50,143 nt of DNA from Brachionus koreanus. Its lineage: Eukaryota > Rotifera > Eurotatoria > Ploima > Brachionidae. The notes below the pieces were generated by a model that saw only the letters and a list, made by a program, of their open reading frames with translations, searched no databases and was not told the origin of the DNA. The position numbers and the translations under genes were made by a program. Location: assembly GCA_016987375.1 (NCBI GenBank), contig PJRA01000473.1, positions 657,702 through 707,844 of the forward strand, read 5' to 3'. Shown in pieces: positions 1 through 12,010 of the stretch. Numbering within the stretch: the stretch's first letter is position 1; each line of letters begins with the position of its first letter.

Positions 1-50
1 TTTGAGATATTCGCTTTTAATTTTTGTCCATTTACTTATGCATCACCCGT
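1..50. mobile_element. End of a TA-flanked TIR transposon (partial, runs off the window)
   Basis: The reverse complement of this stretch matches the left end of the element at 28144-29255 at about 48 of 50 positions. It ends in CCCGT followed by TA at 51-52, which is the same outer boundary as both ends of that second element. The rest of this copy lies before the window. TA target duplication with inverted ends is the habit of the IS630/Tc1/mariner superfamily; the superfamily call is inference. Confidence 0.7.
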
Positions 51-1571
51 TATCTTGTACTATTTAGAAAGCTTTTTTGTGAATTTATAAGACAAAAAAA
101 AATTTAATTATTTTTTTTTTAGAAAAGTGCTTCATGAATTGAGACTTGATTTTTAATGATTTTGAATAAATCAATTGATCAATTTTTATGCAATTTTTTC
201 TATTTGCTGAAAAGCAAAGCTTCTCCTCTTTAACAAATTCACTGTAAAATTATAATAAGTAACTTTAATCTAATTTAACATTTTTTTTTCAATTATATTT
301 TGTTTTTCAAAATTATTTTTCATGTGGCTGAAAGGAAGGACTAAGTTTCCATTCCAACCGGCCAAGGCTTTGCCAAACTATATTTTAAATAAATTAATAA
401 GTAAAAGCAAAGCTTCAAATTAAAGTGCATTGTAAAAAAGATATTTGAGCATTTTGTATAATTTTACTAAATAAAATAAATTAAACATTAAATAAACAAT
501 TTTCTCTCAATAAAAAATATTGAAATTAAATTGCAATCAATTTGTACAGATTTTGCAGACTTCCGCAATAGATGAACAATATTTGTTTCACTAAGTTTCA
601 TCTGCATATTTGTTCATTAGAACTAAAGATAAAAGATTTTTTACTTAATGTATTGGAAATAATGTATGAAATTACACATTGAAAATTGAGTGAACTGAAC
701 TGAAATTGCATTTTGAATTTTTTTACCCAAATTCAAAAGGAAAGTTGAACTTATAGCACTGATTCAATACGAGGATTTGATAATAATTTTTTGATAAGCC
801 AAAGAAACAATTGATTTTGGCTTTTTTGTTATTTTTAAAATATGAATTTTCTATTTTTCTGATTATTCTTTACTAAAAAGAAATAAAAAAAATTTTATAA
901 TTTTACGTAAAATATTGTAAAGTTTTTTTGTCCAGGTAAAATTTAGTAAAATAAATTAAAAAGATGAATAAATTCGTAAAAGATGTTATTTAGAACTTTT
1001 TCTTTTCTAGATAAAAAAAAGAAAAAATGATCTTTGAAGCTTTTAATATTCTAAGCATACCAAATACTTGTAATATACTCTATGTATCACTTAATATCAC
1101 TATTTCAACTGATGCACCAAGATAAACAAGAATTAATATGGTTGTCATGTATTTCAGAAGTAGACACTTCTAGATGCTAATTTAGATATCTATTTCAAAA
1201 TTTGTCTTAACTATAAACATATATTCCTAACACGAATTTATGGGTATAAATAATGACTCGATTCTAAGAAAGAGAGGAGTAAGAAAAACACATAAACTGT
1301 TAGAGATCAACAATCGTTTGATAAACATTTTAAATTCTAAAAAAATACTTGTGTTATTATTGATTAAACCCTCCATTACACACTAGTTTTTGCTTCTATT
1401 GAAAACAAAAAACAAAAATTAAACAAAAAGTTTTCAAATGATTGTACAACTATATTTAACATTTATAAAACTAAATGCTTTTTGAAATAAACAATAAAAA
1501 AAGCTTAATAAAATTTTTCAATGTTCTTATTTTAGCAAGTTTTTGATACTAATTTAAGATTTTGACAAAAC
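51..1571. other. Intergenic, AT-rich, upstream of NOX5
   Basis: No coding region is seen. It contains one copy of a 57-bp dispersed repeat (321-378). No clear TATA box could be assigned for NOX5. Confidence 0.6.
321..378 (+). repeat. Dispersed 57-bp repeat, copy 1
   Basis: A GC-richer block that starts near ATGTGGCTGAAAGGAAGGAC and ends near CCAAGGCTTTGCC, followed by AT-rich sequence. Two other copies lie at 5149-5204 (reverse) and 42064-42122 (forward). It is nearly identical to those copies while the flanks are unrelated, so it is a mobile or selected unit. The class is unknown. Confidence 0.75.
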
Positions 1572-4500
1572 ATGCCGACCACAGAAGAATGCCTTCAAGT
1601 TTGGCGGGACAACATAACCAAATCGAAGCGCAAGGAGCTATCGCCAGGGGAACTCTCTTCATTGTTTCAGGTGCCGGAGCTGCAAGGCGCTTTTTTCAAG
1701 CTAATCGACCATGACGACAACGGCGCCATCGCACTCGAAGAATGGACAGGCTGCTTTTCCAAACTTCTCGGGTAAACTAGTCCTAAAACTAAATCTGCCA
1801 ATTCTTACCCACTTTCTAGCGATGCCGATCCGCAAATAATGAACTGGTTTGTGGACAAATTCAACACTTTTTGCTCAGAAAATGAAACGGCCTATGTAAC
1901 TAAAATTGATTTTGCACTCCTAATAACCGACATAGAAGTAATTTGACTTTAATTTGCCTAAATGAATTGTCTAATTTTCTATTATTAGTTTGGATACCGG
2001 TTTGCTTCGATTATATGTCCCAAGTCAAGGCGCATCAGCGCTGTGCATCTATTGTCCTCGTTGGAAATAATAGCTTCGCTAAGCACTGATGCCAAATGGC
2101 TATCGTGGCTTAAGTATCAATTTACTGAAGCGATTAAGGGCAGCCGGGCCAATTCAAACGAACTGGTTGTTACACTAAATGATTTCATTCAAAATTTTAA
2201 CTTCAAAGAGCCGTTTTTGGCCCATCGGCTCTTTGCCTATTTGGACAAGGACCACTCGGGCACTCTAAGCCTTCATGAGTTCATCAATGGACTAGAAGTA
2301 GTTGTGAATGGAAGTCAAGAGGAAAAAATGGAGTTTTTGTTCAAAGTTTTTGATGTTGACAATGACGGTGTGCTGAACTATGAAGAAATGCGAATGATGC
2401 TCAAGTGCTGTTTGGACGATACGCCTTCTCTGGACAAAGAGGAGACTGTTGACGACTTGGCTGCAGCGCTGTTCCGCGACACTGACTCGGACGAGTCGGG
2501 TGAGATTAGTATTGATGAGCTGAAAAATGCGTTCAAGAGACACGAGAGTTTGTTCAAAACTCTTTCGGTAAGCACGTCCATTTGGATTAAGCCTAAATTT
2601 ATAAACAAAAAAAAACAAAAATGGCACAATAAATTAAAAGAGCAAATACTGAACAACAGTGCTGCAGTTATATTTTGGACATGTTATGCCATTGTTCACT
2701 TTATGTGTGTTCTAACCGCTTTTTTGAGCTATCAGCACGAAAATCCATATGTGATAGTAGCGCGCATGTGTGGCAATAGTCTAAATTTCAATTGTTCATT
2801 CATTCTAGTGCTGGTGCTCAAGAAGCATTTGACGTGGCTTAGGTCGACCAGTGCTGCCACTTACTTGCCCTTAGACGACTCCATACAAATACACAAAATT
2901 ATAGGCATCATAATTCTAGTCGAGAGTTTGATTCACACAATAGCACATTTCATCAACTTGTACATTGTTTGCATTGAGCTAAATTTTAACTACTGGACAG
3001 CTCTGTTCACATGGCAAATAAATCTCGGCTTTCCAACTGGCATTATCGAGCTTGTACTCTTGTTCATAATTCTCTTGTTTGCCATGTCGTATGTGAGAAA
3101 CCACGGCTTTTTTCAAATGTTCTACTGGTTTCATGCATTGACCATACCTTGGCTGATCATAATGCTCTCGCATGGCAAGGTCTTTTGGCGATGGATACTC
3201 TTGCCCGGTATTTGCTACGCTATCGAGAAAATAATCCGCTACAAACAAGTCAATTCGAACAAGTACGGAGACTCGTACATAACCGAAGCAATGGTGTTGC
3301 CGTCAAAAGTCACATTTTTGGTGATTCGTCGCCCGCCCAAGTTTCACTTCAAACCAGGCGACTACATATTCATTAACATTCCATCCATTGCCAAATACGA
3401 GTGGCATCCGTTCAGCATTTCGTCGGCACCTGAAAAATCCGACTACATCTGGCTGCATGTGAAAGCCTGCGGCAATTGGACCAGGCGTTTGCTCAATTTT
3501 TCTTCATGTTCAAATTTCGATATGTGTACCTCTTTTGCAAGTCAACGATCAAATGTACGCCATGCTCTCAGAGCCCGAATGTCCAAAGTCTATTCGGACG
3601 AGTCACATGTAATTGAGAAACAATTGAAAGAGATGGATGGACGCTGCTGTAATCAGCTTGGCTCTTACAAAAAAACAGTTAGTTTTGAGACTCAATGTGG
3701 CCTGGTCAGGATCAGCAATTCAAAGTTGGATAGCCAAGTGCCCAATGGTTCAAGTGCTCAAGGAGAGAATAGAACTGGCGACAATCAGCCCAAGCAAAAG
3801 GGAATTTTAAAGCTTCAAAATCAGGGAAGTTCGTTTAATGGCAATGAGACTATTTCGGATGGCGCCAACGCCAACGACATTATTGAGTCGACGCCAAAGG
3901 TTGGCGAAAACAAGACAGTCAGTGAAGCGTCTGAAAAAGACGTGGACGACATAAATTTGAATTTAAATGCCGGTCAAGCTAAGGAGAAAAATCTCAATTT
4001 TGCTGATGACTATTTTGCTCAAAAGGACAAATTGACCAAGTCAAAAGTTTTTGATGAGAAAAAAAATTCACAAGATGAGTGTGTCATTGTGTTTGATGGC
4101 GATAAGGACACTAGCATTGAGTCGAGAAAGAATAATGATCTGTATAGAAATAATGTTAAAAAAGACGATGACATTTTGGGCTATTTTAAAATGTATCAAA
4201 AACAGAATAGGGTCAATATACAGACTATTGGGCCTGAGCATATTTGGAGACTTAAAGTAATGTTAATATTTTTTGTTTTAAAAATTTTATTGTCAATTAT
4301 GGTTTGCATGGAAAAAAAAAATTAACTTTAAATAACTGTTGTGAATTTTAGAATGCAATAAAAAAAAAAAAAACTTAGTATAAAAATCAGCATAAATATA
4401 CCTTTTATTTAAAAAAGTTTGGTGCTAAAAAGCAAAAATTGAAAAAAAAATTTTATCACTTATAAAAATTGTAATTTTTTATTTTCAAAATATTTAAAAT

Positions 4501-6363
4501 CTAATTCTGTAAATGCAATGATGTGAGATATCTTTGCTAAATGCATTACAGCCGAATACATTGTATGTGTGTCTTTGTTTTCGGAGATATACGAGAATTT
4601 TGTAACATGTGCAGCCAAGAATACTGCACCAATCAATGAACAATTTGTTAGCAATGATCAACTAAATATTTTTGATTAGGAGCAATTTGAAGGCACTGTG
4701 AATTTTTGAGCAAAAAACAAGAACAAAAATTCAAAATTTTAAAGATAAATCTTTTTTCTTTAGGCTTTAGTTTGGCAAAATGTATCATCTGACAAATAAA
4801 ATGTGCAATAGTAAATTCATTAGAAAATCATTAAAATTCAATTGCAGAGATCTTGTACAGAATTTTGCTATATGTCAGATAATACATTCTGTAGAACTTG
4901 CACCTAGAGAAAAAAATTAATTCAAATTCTAAAAATTTTTGTTCATATTTTTGGTCCTAAAATTCACTATGCCCAATTTGAATTGAACACAATTTAAAAA
5001 CCAACTTCATCCTTTTCTCTTCCTTCTTTTGAAAAAAAAAAATCAAACAAAAAATTAAATTATGCTAACTCATTTCAAAATTAAATTTTAGTTGATTAAT
5101 TTTACATAAAGAGAATGTTATAGTTTTTATTTATTTAAAATTTAATTTAGGCAAAGCCTTGGTCGGTCGGAATGGAAACTTAGTCCTTCCTTTAAGCCAT
5201 ATAGAAATATTTTTGAATAAAAAATCTTGATTTGAACAAAAATGTTAAGTTAGATTATAGTTAAATTTTGAATGTTAGTTTAAATGTTTACTGTAGAATA
5301 AGAAACTTTATTCTTATAATATTTGTCTTTGGATGATTATGATGATGAATGGGACCAAAATAAGTCTGACTGAAATACAGAATTGTTCAAAAGTTAAACA
5401 TTGTATAAAGAGAATATTGAATATTTTAATTTCATTTTTTACATTTTCTTGTCAATTTGAAAAATTGATTTTAAAAAAGTTAAACAATGACATTTATTTT
5501 TATTTTCTAATTTATTTGTTTTTCTGTACCCAGCTAATGCTCCTTCAGATTAGAAAAAAAGGTCAAAATTGAAGAGAATTAAAAAATAAATAATTGACTG
5601 AGAATTACTTAATTTATTAACAGAAAAATTTTACTATTTATGTCATTAAACAAAATTTTTTTTAATTTATTGAAAAAATTTAAATATTTCTCCCAGATAA
5701 TCTCATTAAATATTCTAAAATGTTATTAAAAATAAAATTTTTAATTATTTTTAGGTTTTAATTGATGGACCATATGGTACACCAAGCCAGGACATATTTG
5801 ACTCAGAGCATGCAGTTTTGATAGCAGCCGGTATAGGAATAACACCGTTTGCGTCTATACTCCAGTCATTGATGCACAAGTATAGAAGAGCAAAGGCAAA
5901 GTGCCCGTGCTGTAATTATAAGCTTGGCGATGACTTGCTCTACACTGATGAAAAACTAATGGTTAAAAAAGTTGATTTCATATGGGTTACTAGAGAACAA
6001 CGATCACTAGAGTGGTTCATTAGTTTGCTTTCTCAAATCGAGATTGAACAACGCAAGAACAATGACTTGTTTTTAGAAACACATCTCTATGTCACATCAG
6101 CTAAACGACAGTCTGATTTAAAGTCAATTGGTCTTCATTTAACGTTAGATGCAGTTTTTTCGCAAGAGGAATCATCTTTGATTGAAGGCTTAAGACAGAG
6201 AACTCACTATGGAAGACCAAATTGGGATATTGTGATGCAAAATTTAATCCGCAAGCAGATAGGCAAAATTAATGTCTTCTATTGTGGTGTACCTGCTTTA
6301 GCATCAGTTCTTGACAATAAATGTAAAGAGTATGGTCTTTGCTTTAAGAAAGAAGTTTTTTAG
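1572..6363 (+). CDS. NOX5: NADPH oxidase 5 (Ca2+-regulated), four exons
   Basis: Transmembrane flavocytochrome that moves electrons from NADPH through FAD and two hemes to O2, making superoxide. Exons: 1572-1771, 1820-1937, 1989-4256, 5755-6363. All junctions are GT-AG and keep frame, giving 1064 residues. Canonical EF-hand loops lie near residues 46-57, 192-203, 228-239 and 272-283. Membrane segments begin near 332. Heme-ligand histidine pairs are H408/H422 and H488/H501, with the 13- and 12-residue spacing of the family. The FAD motif HPFSISSAPE is at 579-588. The NADPH-binding segment is near 866-894 (DGPYG, then GIGITPF), and the protein ends with the usual aromatic-rich tail. Human NOX5 is about 765 residues. 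The excess here is a polar linker at about 612-850. The start is the only Met ahead of the first EF-hand. An AATAAA lies after the stop near 6507. Confidence 0.95.
4257..5754 (+). other. NOX5 intron 3 (1.5 kb)
   Basis: The only long intron of the gene. It separates the linker from the NADPH-binding exon and begins GTAATG. It carries a reverse copy of the 57-bp repeat (5149-5204) and an AATAAA plus A-run near 4357. The AATAAA could allow a transcript lacking the NADPH domain, but nothing else supports that. Confidence 0.8.
5149..5204 (-). repeat. Dispersed 57-bp repeat, copy 2 (inside NOX5 intron)
   Basis: Reverse complement of the unit at 321-378 with about four differences, including the central CCGACCGACC in place of CCAACCGGCC. 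It is the most diverged of the three copies. Confidence 0.75.
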
Positions 6364-7213
6364 ATTAATTATTTATTTATTCCAGAGTTTTACTACTTTG
6401 ATTTTAAGAAAAAAAATCCTTTTTTATTGTGGAAAAAAATATTTTAAATCGACAAATAATAATAATTTTATGTATCTAAGCCGCTTTTTTATTATTTTTT
6501 TTTCTATTAATAAATTATAAATTTAGTCTTTTTATTAAATGCTTTAAATTAAAAAATTTTAAATTTGAAAAATTTTTTATTCAAAATTTAATTATGAATT
6601 TTTGGCATGTACTTTAGACAAAAATTTTACTAAAAATAAATTAAATTCTTCTTTGATTTGCGACAGTCAAATAAAATAAATCGAAATTTTATTAAATTAA
6701 AAAATAATTGCTAAAAATAAATTTTGCTATTTATGTCATCAAACAGAATATTTTTTAATTTATTGACAAAATTAAAATACTCCTATCAAATAATCACTTT
6801 AAAAAATTTCTAAAATGTATTTGAAAAAATCAATTTTTAAAACTTTTATTTAAATAACTTTATATATTAATTAAAAAAAAGTTATCAATAAATTTAAAAA
6901 AAAATAATGTGTAAATTTCGACACATTTTTTTTTTATTTATGAAATTAAAATTCTTTCAAAAAAACAATTTTCTAAGTTAATTTATTCTAAGTATTTTTT
7001 TCACCACATAATGAATCTGCATTGGACTTTGGGAATATGTTTTAGCCGAATCAACAAAATTCTCTTACTTTGGATGAGAATTAAAAAAATATTTTTTTTA
7101 TTAATTTTTTGTTAAATAAAATTTTTTAGACAAAAAATTTTTAATTACAACAAAGTTTATTAATTAATTATTTTTTAAATAAAAATAAAATCCCATATTG
7201 TTAGCAAACAGAT
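6364..7213. other. Intergenic between NOX5 and eIF1 (convergent ends)
   Basis: Very AT-rich sequence with poly-A/T runs and no coding signal. It holds the 3' ends of two converging genes. Confidence 0.6.
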
Positions 7214-7585
7214 TTAGAAACCATGTAGCTTAAGTTGGTCTTCTTTGACGATTCCGATTTCGGTCAAAAACTGGCAAACATTATTGCGCTGGTCGCCTTG
7301 TAGCTGTACAACTTCGCCATATTCCGGATGATCTACTACAGTGCCGTTGCAGGCAAATTTTTTCTTGAATGCTCTCACAAGCTTTTTTTTGTCAAACTCC
7401 TCGCTAATTCCCTGAACAGTGGTCAGCGTTTTGCGGCCATTTCTCTGCTGTATACGAATATGAACTATTCCGCCACCAACGTTCTTGTTTAAGTCGCCTT
7501 TAGTATCTGTATCTAAATCTGCTCCGGCATCACTAAATGGATCAGTAGGTCTTAAGTTTAATATTTGCGAGTCTGAACTTGTCAT
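7214..7585 (-). CDS. EIF1: Eukaryotic translation initiation factor 1
   Basis: SUI1-fold factor that binds the 40S subunit near the P site and enforces start-codon selection in the 43S/48S complex. The protein has 123 residues (human 113). After a short variable N-terminus ending in a DPFSDA motif, the core is almost unchanged from other animals: HIRIQQRNGRKTLTTVQGI, then FKKKFACNGTV, HPEYGEV, QLQGDQR and the terminal KLHGF. The ATG at 7585 is the first one in frame. Upstream in-frame codons are not ATG, and a splice acceptor (TTTTTTTAG, exon start about 7608) precedes it. A consensus donor GTAAGTATAG on the same strand at about 7836 suggests a 228-bp intron in the 5' UTR. Confidence 0.96.
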   Translation of the reverse strand: MTSSDSQILNLRPTDPFSDAGADLDTDTKGDLNKNVGGGIVHIRIQQRNGRKTLTTVQGISEEFDKKKLVRAFKKKFACNGTVVDHPEYGEVVQLQGDQRNNVCQFLTEIGIVKEDQLKLHGF

Positions 7586-8974
7586 TAAAAAGTTATTGGT
7601 CAATAGATCTAAAAAAAGTTGAACAAAATTTTATTATGGTCTTGTTGTTGAAATCTTAATGCTTATATTTCGTTTGTAAATATTAATTTATTATTTTAAT
7701 TTTCTTAGTCGATGCTTTTCCCTCTCTACTAGTGATTTGTGAAAAATAATTTCGCTTGTTTCTCTATATATATAGACAAAGTAGGATTTAGATAGACGGA
7801 CTATTTTTTAACATATACTAAATGAGCTATACTTACTTAAATTATTATTTCGAAATAAATTCAAATTTACTAAATGCAAGTAATTTTGAAATTATAAACA
7901 TGCATAAAATATTATAGGGGGAGATGGTGATCGGTTTTCTTGTGTGCAATTTTAAATTATACACAAGAAAATTCTAGATATTAATAATAAGCTTTAGTAT
8001 TAAGTCTGCTAATATTTGAAAAAAATTAATTCATGTACTTTCTCAAAATTTAATTAAAATTTCGCATTTAAAAAAAATTTATCTTGTTTACTAATGAAAA
8101 AAAATAAAATTTTAAATTTTAATTAATCATGAATAAATAAAGAAATTACAATTTAAAAAAAATGACTTTGAAATTTTTCAAGGTGACCTAATAAACTAAA
8201 TATGGTGCAATATTTAGTACTTATTTTTTTGTTACAAAAACATTCAATTCACTGATAAATAATAAATATTGACAAGTATATTTATTAGATCAATGGTTAG
8301 ATGCCTCTCATCCAACTCAGCGAGTCGTGATAAAAGGGTGATGTTGTATGTTTGATGGATTTTTAGGGATAATACATATTTAGCTAGTTCTGAATGGTCT
8401 AGCTTTAAATGCAGAATTTTATTCTGAGCAATTAGAACAAATGCATACTCAATTTCAATTAAAATATCTCTTTTTGCTTCTTCCTTTCTTTGTTTTTTAT
8501 TCAAAAAATTTAATAATTTTTTATAATTTTTTTTCTTTAATCATTTTTTTAATCAAAAATATTAAAAAATAATTAAATTTTTATTACAAAATAATTTTAT
8601 TTTCATTGAAAAAAAGTAAAAAAAAAAAAAGGGTCGAAAAATCACTCTGGTCCTTATCTATACATTATTTGTAAAACTTCATCGACAGTATCGTGTAAGA
8701 GTTTGGTTTTCGTATTTAAAAAAAAGAGATCTAAATCTTTGTAAAGAGACAAAATTGATTGATCCTAACTAAACCTTATCATGAGAAATTGAAATATCTA
8801 AATTTTATGATATTTGAAAATCGCGCACACGATAAGTAGCTTTAAATAGGCCAGTGAAAATGAAGTATTTGGAATGGTAAGAAGCAAAGTCTTCCAAAGC
8901 CTTACTGCAGAAACTACTACTAGAAGCACAAGATATTTAATTGAAAAAAAAATTTTTTAATTAATTTAATATAT
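7586..8974. other. eIF1 upstream region and AT-rich spacer
   Basis: Contains the probable eIF1 5' UTR intron (7609-7836), a near-perfect hairpin at 7935-7971, and a weak coding-like stretch on the minus strand at 8244-8504. That stretch has 86 codons, starts only at TTG and matches nothing I recognise. Confidence 0.5.
7935..7971. repeat. 37-bp near-perfect palindrome
   Basis: Arms TTTTCTTGTGT and ACACAAGAAAA (11 bp, perfect), with inner AATTT/AAATT also pairing. It lies about 100 bp upstream of the inferred eIF1 first exon. The role is unknown. Confidence 0.7.
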
Positions 8975-9303
8975 CTGACCTTTCTGGAGGACAGGAGGAC
9001 TAGGGGTGATCTCATTCAATTCTTTAAATTTTAAACAGGCACCAACAATGTAAATTGGCACATAGTCCCGTCTCTCAAAGTCCAAGGTAGAAAAAGAAGA
9101 AGCACAGTTTTGTCCGACCACTTCTAGTCACCTGCCAATTGAGAGACCACTTTTTCACTTATAGAGTGACTATGCCATGGAACGCCCTACCGCAAGAAAT
9201 CGTTCAATCCCTATCCGTGAACCAATTCAAGAATAGACTAGATAACTACAGACGTACTATGGATGAATTCCAAAGAAGAATCGAAGGAATAGTGACAAAA
9301 TGA
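8975..9303 (+). mobile_element. Non-LTR retrotransposon relic (C-terminal end of reverse transcriptase ORF)
   Basis: 8975-9034 translates to a segment containing LEDRRTRGDLIQFFK, then a stop. The same frame continues with a NVNW block to about 9127. A frame change at 9133 gives a segment with FFTYRVTMPWNALPQEIV and SVNQFKNRLDNYRR, ending at TGA 9301-9303. This order is typical of the extreme C-terminus of LINE-type ORF2 proteins (R/GDLIQ block, then FF..RV..WN.LP and SVN.FK.RLD). One in-frame stop and one frameshift show that it is dead. GC content is higher than in the surroundings. About 140 bp of non-coding tail follows (9304-9440). No intact RT palm domain is visible upstream. Confidence 0.85.
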
Positions 9304-9670
9304 AAAAAAAAACAATCCTCAATGTGATGAAGGTAGTTTTGGGAAAGTGACATTGCTCCAATCATAGTGTATATACTACAGATACCATAGATGGGATCCT
9401 ACTGTTTCCTATCTTCGCAAGCTAGCTTGTTGTAACTTATATTGTTATATTATTTTTTATTTTTTTTAATATTATGATTTTATTTTTTTTCAAAAAAGGC
9501 ATGAAAAAAATTAAATAAATTTTTATTTAAATTAAAAAAAATCAAATTAAATTTTCTTATTTTTTTGCTTGATTTTTTAGAAAATTTTAGCTTTAAAAAA
9601 AATAGTATTCTAGCTAATATAACTAGAAAAAGTTGGATTTTGAATCTTAAAATTTAGAAAAAAAATAACT

Positions 9671-12010
9671 TCAAACTAATTTTCCCATACAAGTTTCTGT
9701 AGAACAATCATCAAATGGAAACGTTTCTGGAACAATATTGGTTTCTGTAGTGACTACATTAACACTATAATCTAAACCTTTAAAGTTAAACTGTAAAAAA
9801 AATCCAAGCCATTTATTTAGAGGCTTAGCGAAAGAAATCTCATATATAATTTCTTTTTCTGTTTGATTAATTAGAATATTTTTTTCAGTAGAAAACCAAA
9901 CCACCGGATGAGGAATTTCTTTGGATGAATCATTTGGATCTGCAATAACTAGACGAAAGTCTCTTCTTTTATTATCTAAAGTGTTTGCATAGTAGCACTT
10001 GACAACATAGGGTTTTGGTCTTCCATATGTAATATCAACTCTTGCTCGAATAATTCCGTGAGTCAAATTATTTGGCATAGTCCATTTCACTCTAGGTACA
10101 AGGCTATTTTCGTAAGTACTTAAAAAAAATGATCTAAGACTGGCGAATTCACTAATTGCATGCTCGTATATTTCATGCTCTGCGTTTGGCAAGCGACGAA
10201 GCAATACTCTGCCATCCGTTGCAGCCACTAAATTATCCCAATATGAATGAGTATTTTCAGGCAAAAAAAACTCATCGCCACTAGTGGTCATAACTAAAAC
10301 ATTGGTTTCTTTGTATCTATCCAAATAGCTAATTGGATCGACTATTTTTTGAAGCTCAAAAATTTGTCTTGAATCGATATATTTGGTAATGTTAAGCTCA
10401 TAATATGGTGAAAAAGCAAATGTCCATCCTCCCAAACATTTGAAATTTTGATGCAAATTCTTAAATAGAATTTAATTTGGAAAAAATAATTTTTTTTTTT
10501 TATTTTAGTTTTACTGTGTTCATGTTAAGAATGTCCATTACGATTGGCACTGCTGAAAACACTCGCTTTGAATCAACAGCAGCTGTCGTCCAAGTTGTCC
10601 AACCTCGCTTTGATTCACCAGCCAGCATGAATTTTTCAATTTGTCCATATTTTTTTTTTGTTGCAAAATTTTGAATTGTGTCCATGGCTCTGACGACAGC
10701 TTTGGTCATTGGCAGACGAAGCAAAATTGATGGATCGTTTGGATTTGATAAAAATTTTTTCCATGTCCACGCTATTATGGCGTCTTCGGTGCGACGTTTT
10801 TTCTCAGGATCATCCTTTAAACTCAAATTAGAGTCAATTTAAATTAAAAATTTAGAATTAACTTTGAAAACTAGGGGCTGATTGGGAATGTTTCTCAAGT
10901 GAGTGGCTATCGTACCAGTAGTGACTGCATAGACTGATGTTAGACGGATTTCAGTATCATCCGGATCTGGAAAGCTAAAAAATTTTCAAATATTCAAAAT
11001 TTTAAATAAAAAATTGTGTTTTTTTTTTTTTTGATTTTGTAATGGGTGTTGCAAAATTTTGTCACATTTAAATAGATAACAATGTTTACTACAACATTTT
11101 TTTATATAAAATTCTTCATGACAGATTGTTATCTTAGTTGTAGTTTTAACATGCATACAATTAAATTGATATGAAATGTTATTGTTCTTCATATAACCAT
11201 AACTCTTCTCATAAAAAGAGCAATTTATTTTGAATTCAATTTCTATTAAGTATATAAACTTATTTTAGTATTTAAACATACAGTTGTTTCAATATTTAAA
11301 GAACTTGTTCTTTTTCTTTCATCGTTTAATAGTTTATTGCAACAATATAATAAAAATACAATATAATATAATGTCTTTTAAAGGAGTCTTTTTTAGTAAA
11401 GATTTTTAAATGGATTTGTGGATAAATATAAATAATATTAAAACCTGGAAGGAAAGTTACCCAAGTTGAATAGGTTGAATCAATTTTTAGCGAATTATTA
11501 ATAATACCCGTAAAATAAAATACTTAGAAAATTTTTTAATCAAAATATTCTTTCTTTAATTAAATAGAAAATTTCCTTTCTAAGTCTCCTTCTAGTAGAA
11601 TATAATTTATTTGTTTTTTAAATGGTGTAGTTAAAGAATAATTTACTCATTATTATTGTTACTTCCTCCTATGAAAATAAAACTTGCATCTGGTCGTGTT
11701 ATTTTGTTTGGAACTGATACACTCATCCAATGCCACCACACTGGTCTATCAACAATTGTTTCTAAATTAATGAGTATAGTGAAAAATTGTTAATTGAAAA
11801 ATTAATACCATTTTGCCATTTTTGTGATGTCATGTTAATAAAATAGAGTTTATAATCAAAAAACTGCTCTTCTTTAAGAATATCATATTTATAATGATCA
11901 TCGGGTTCGTTTACATAATCGTCTAATGGAGTTGCCCATATTAATTGATTCAAAAAGGCTGAAAAAATTATACAACAAAATAAAATTTTAATAAAATCAT
12001 ATTTTTTCAT
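9671..12010 (-). CDS. Secreted PhoPQ-activated-pathogenicity-related (PqaA-like) alpha/beta hydrolase, five exons
   Basis: Exons in order on the minus strand: 12010-11809, 11761-11647, 10974-10863, 10814-10515, 10459-9671. All introns are GT-AG (47, 672, 48 and 55 bp) and phases match, giving 505 residues. The protein starts with a hydrophobic signal peptide (about 1-26), then the family's TPLDDYV and NMTSQ.W motifs. WWHW is near 77, GGSNNNN near 101, and EDAIIAWTWKKF and LRLPMTKA follow in exon 4. The nucleophile elbow GESKRG puts the likely catalytic Ser at 211. GDEFFLP gives Asp305 and NAEHE gives His338. The family was named from a Salmonella PhoP/PhoQ-regulated gene. Homologues occur in bacteria, amoebae and some animals, and the substrate is not established. 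Intron 2 is the only long one and shows nothing beyond AT-rich sequence. Confidence 0.92.
10975..11646 (-). other. Long intron 2 of the PqaA-like gene
   Basis: Begins GTAAAT and ends TTTTTTAG on the minus strand. It splits an Asp codon (GA/C) between the GGSNNNN motif and the next exon. No conserved open frame or repeat was seen inside it. Confidence 0.8.

Noticed and set aside
2292..3376. Open frames opposite or shifted within NOX5 exon 3
   Set aside because: Shadows of the NOX5 frame, which has clear domain matches.
8244..8504. 86-codon minus-strand gene
   Set aside because: No ATG start, no family match, no clear splice sites. Protein-like, but not supportable as a gene.
10986..11192. 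68-codon minus-strand frame
   Set aside because: Lies wholly inside intron 2 of the PqaA-like gene and has background composition.
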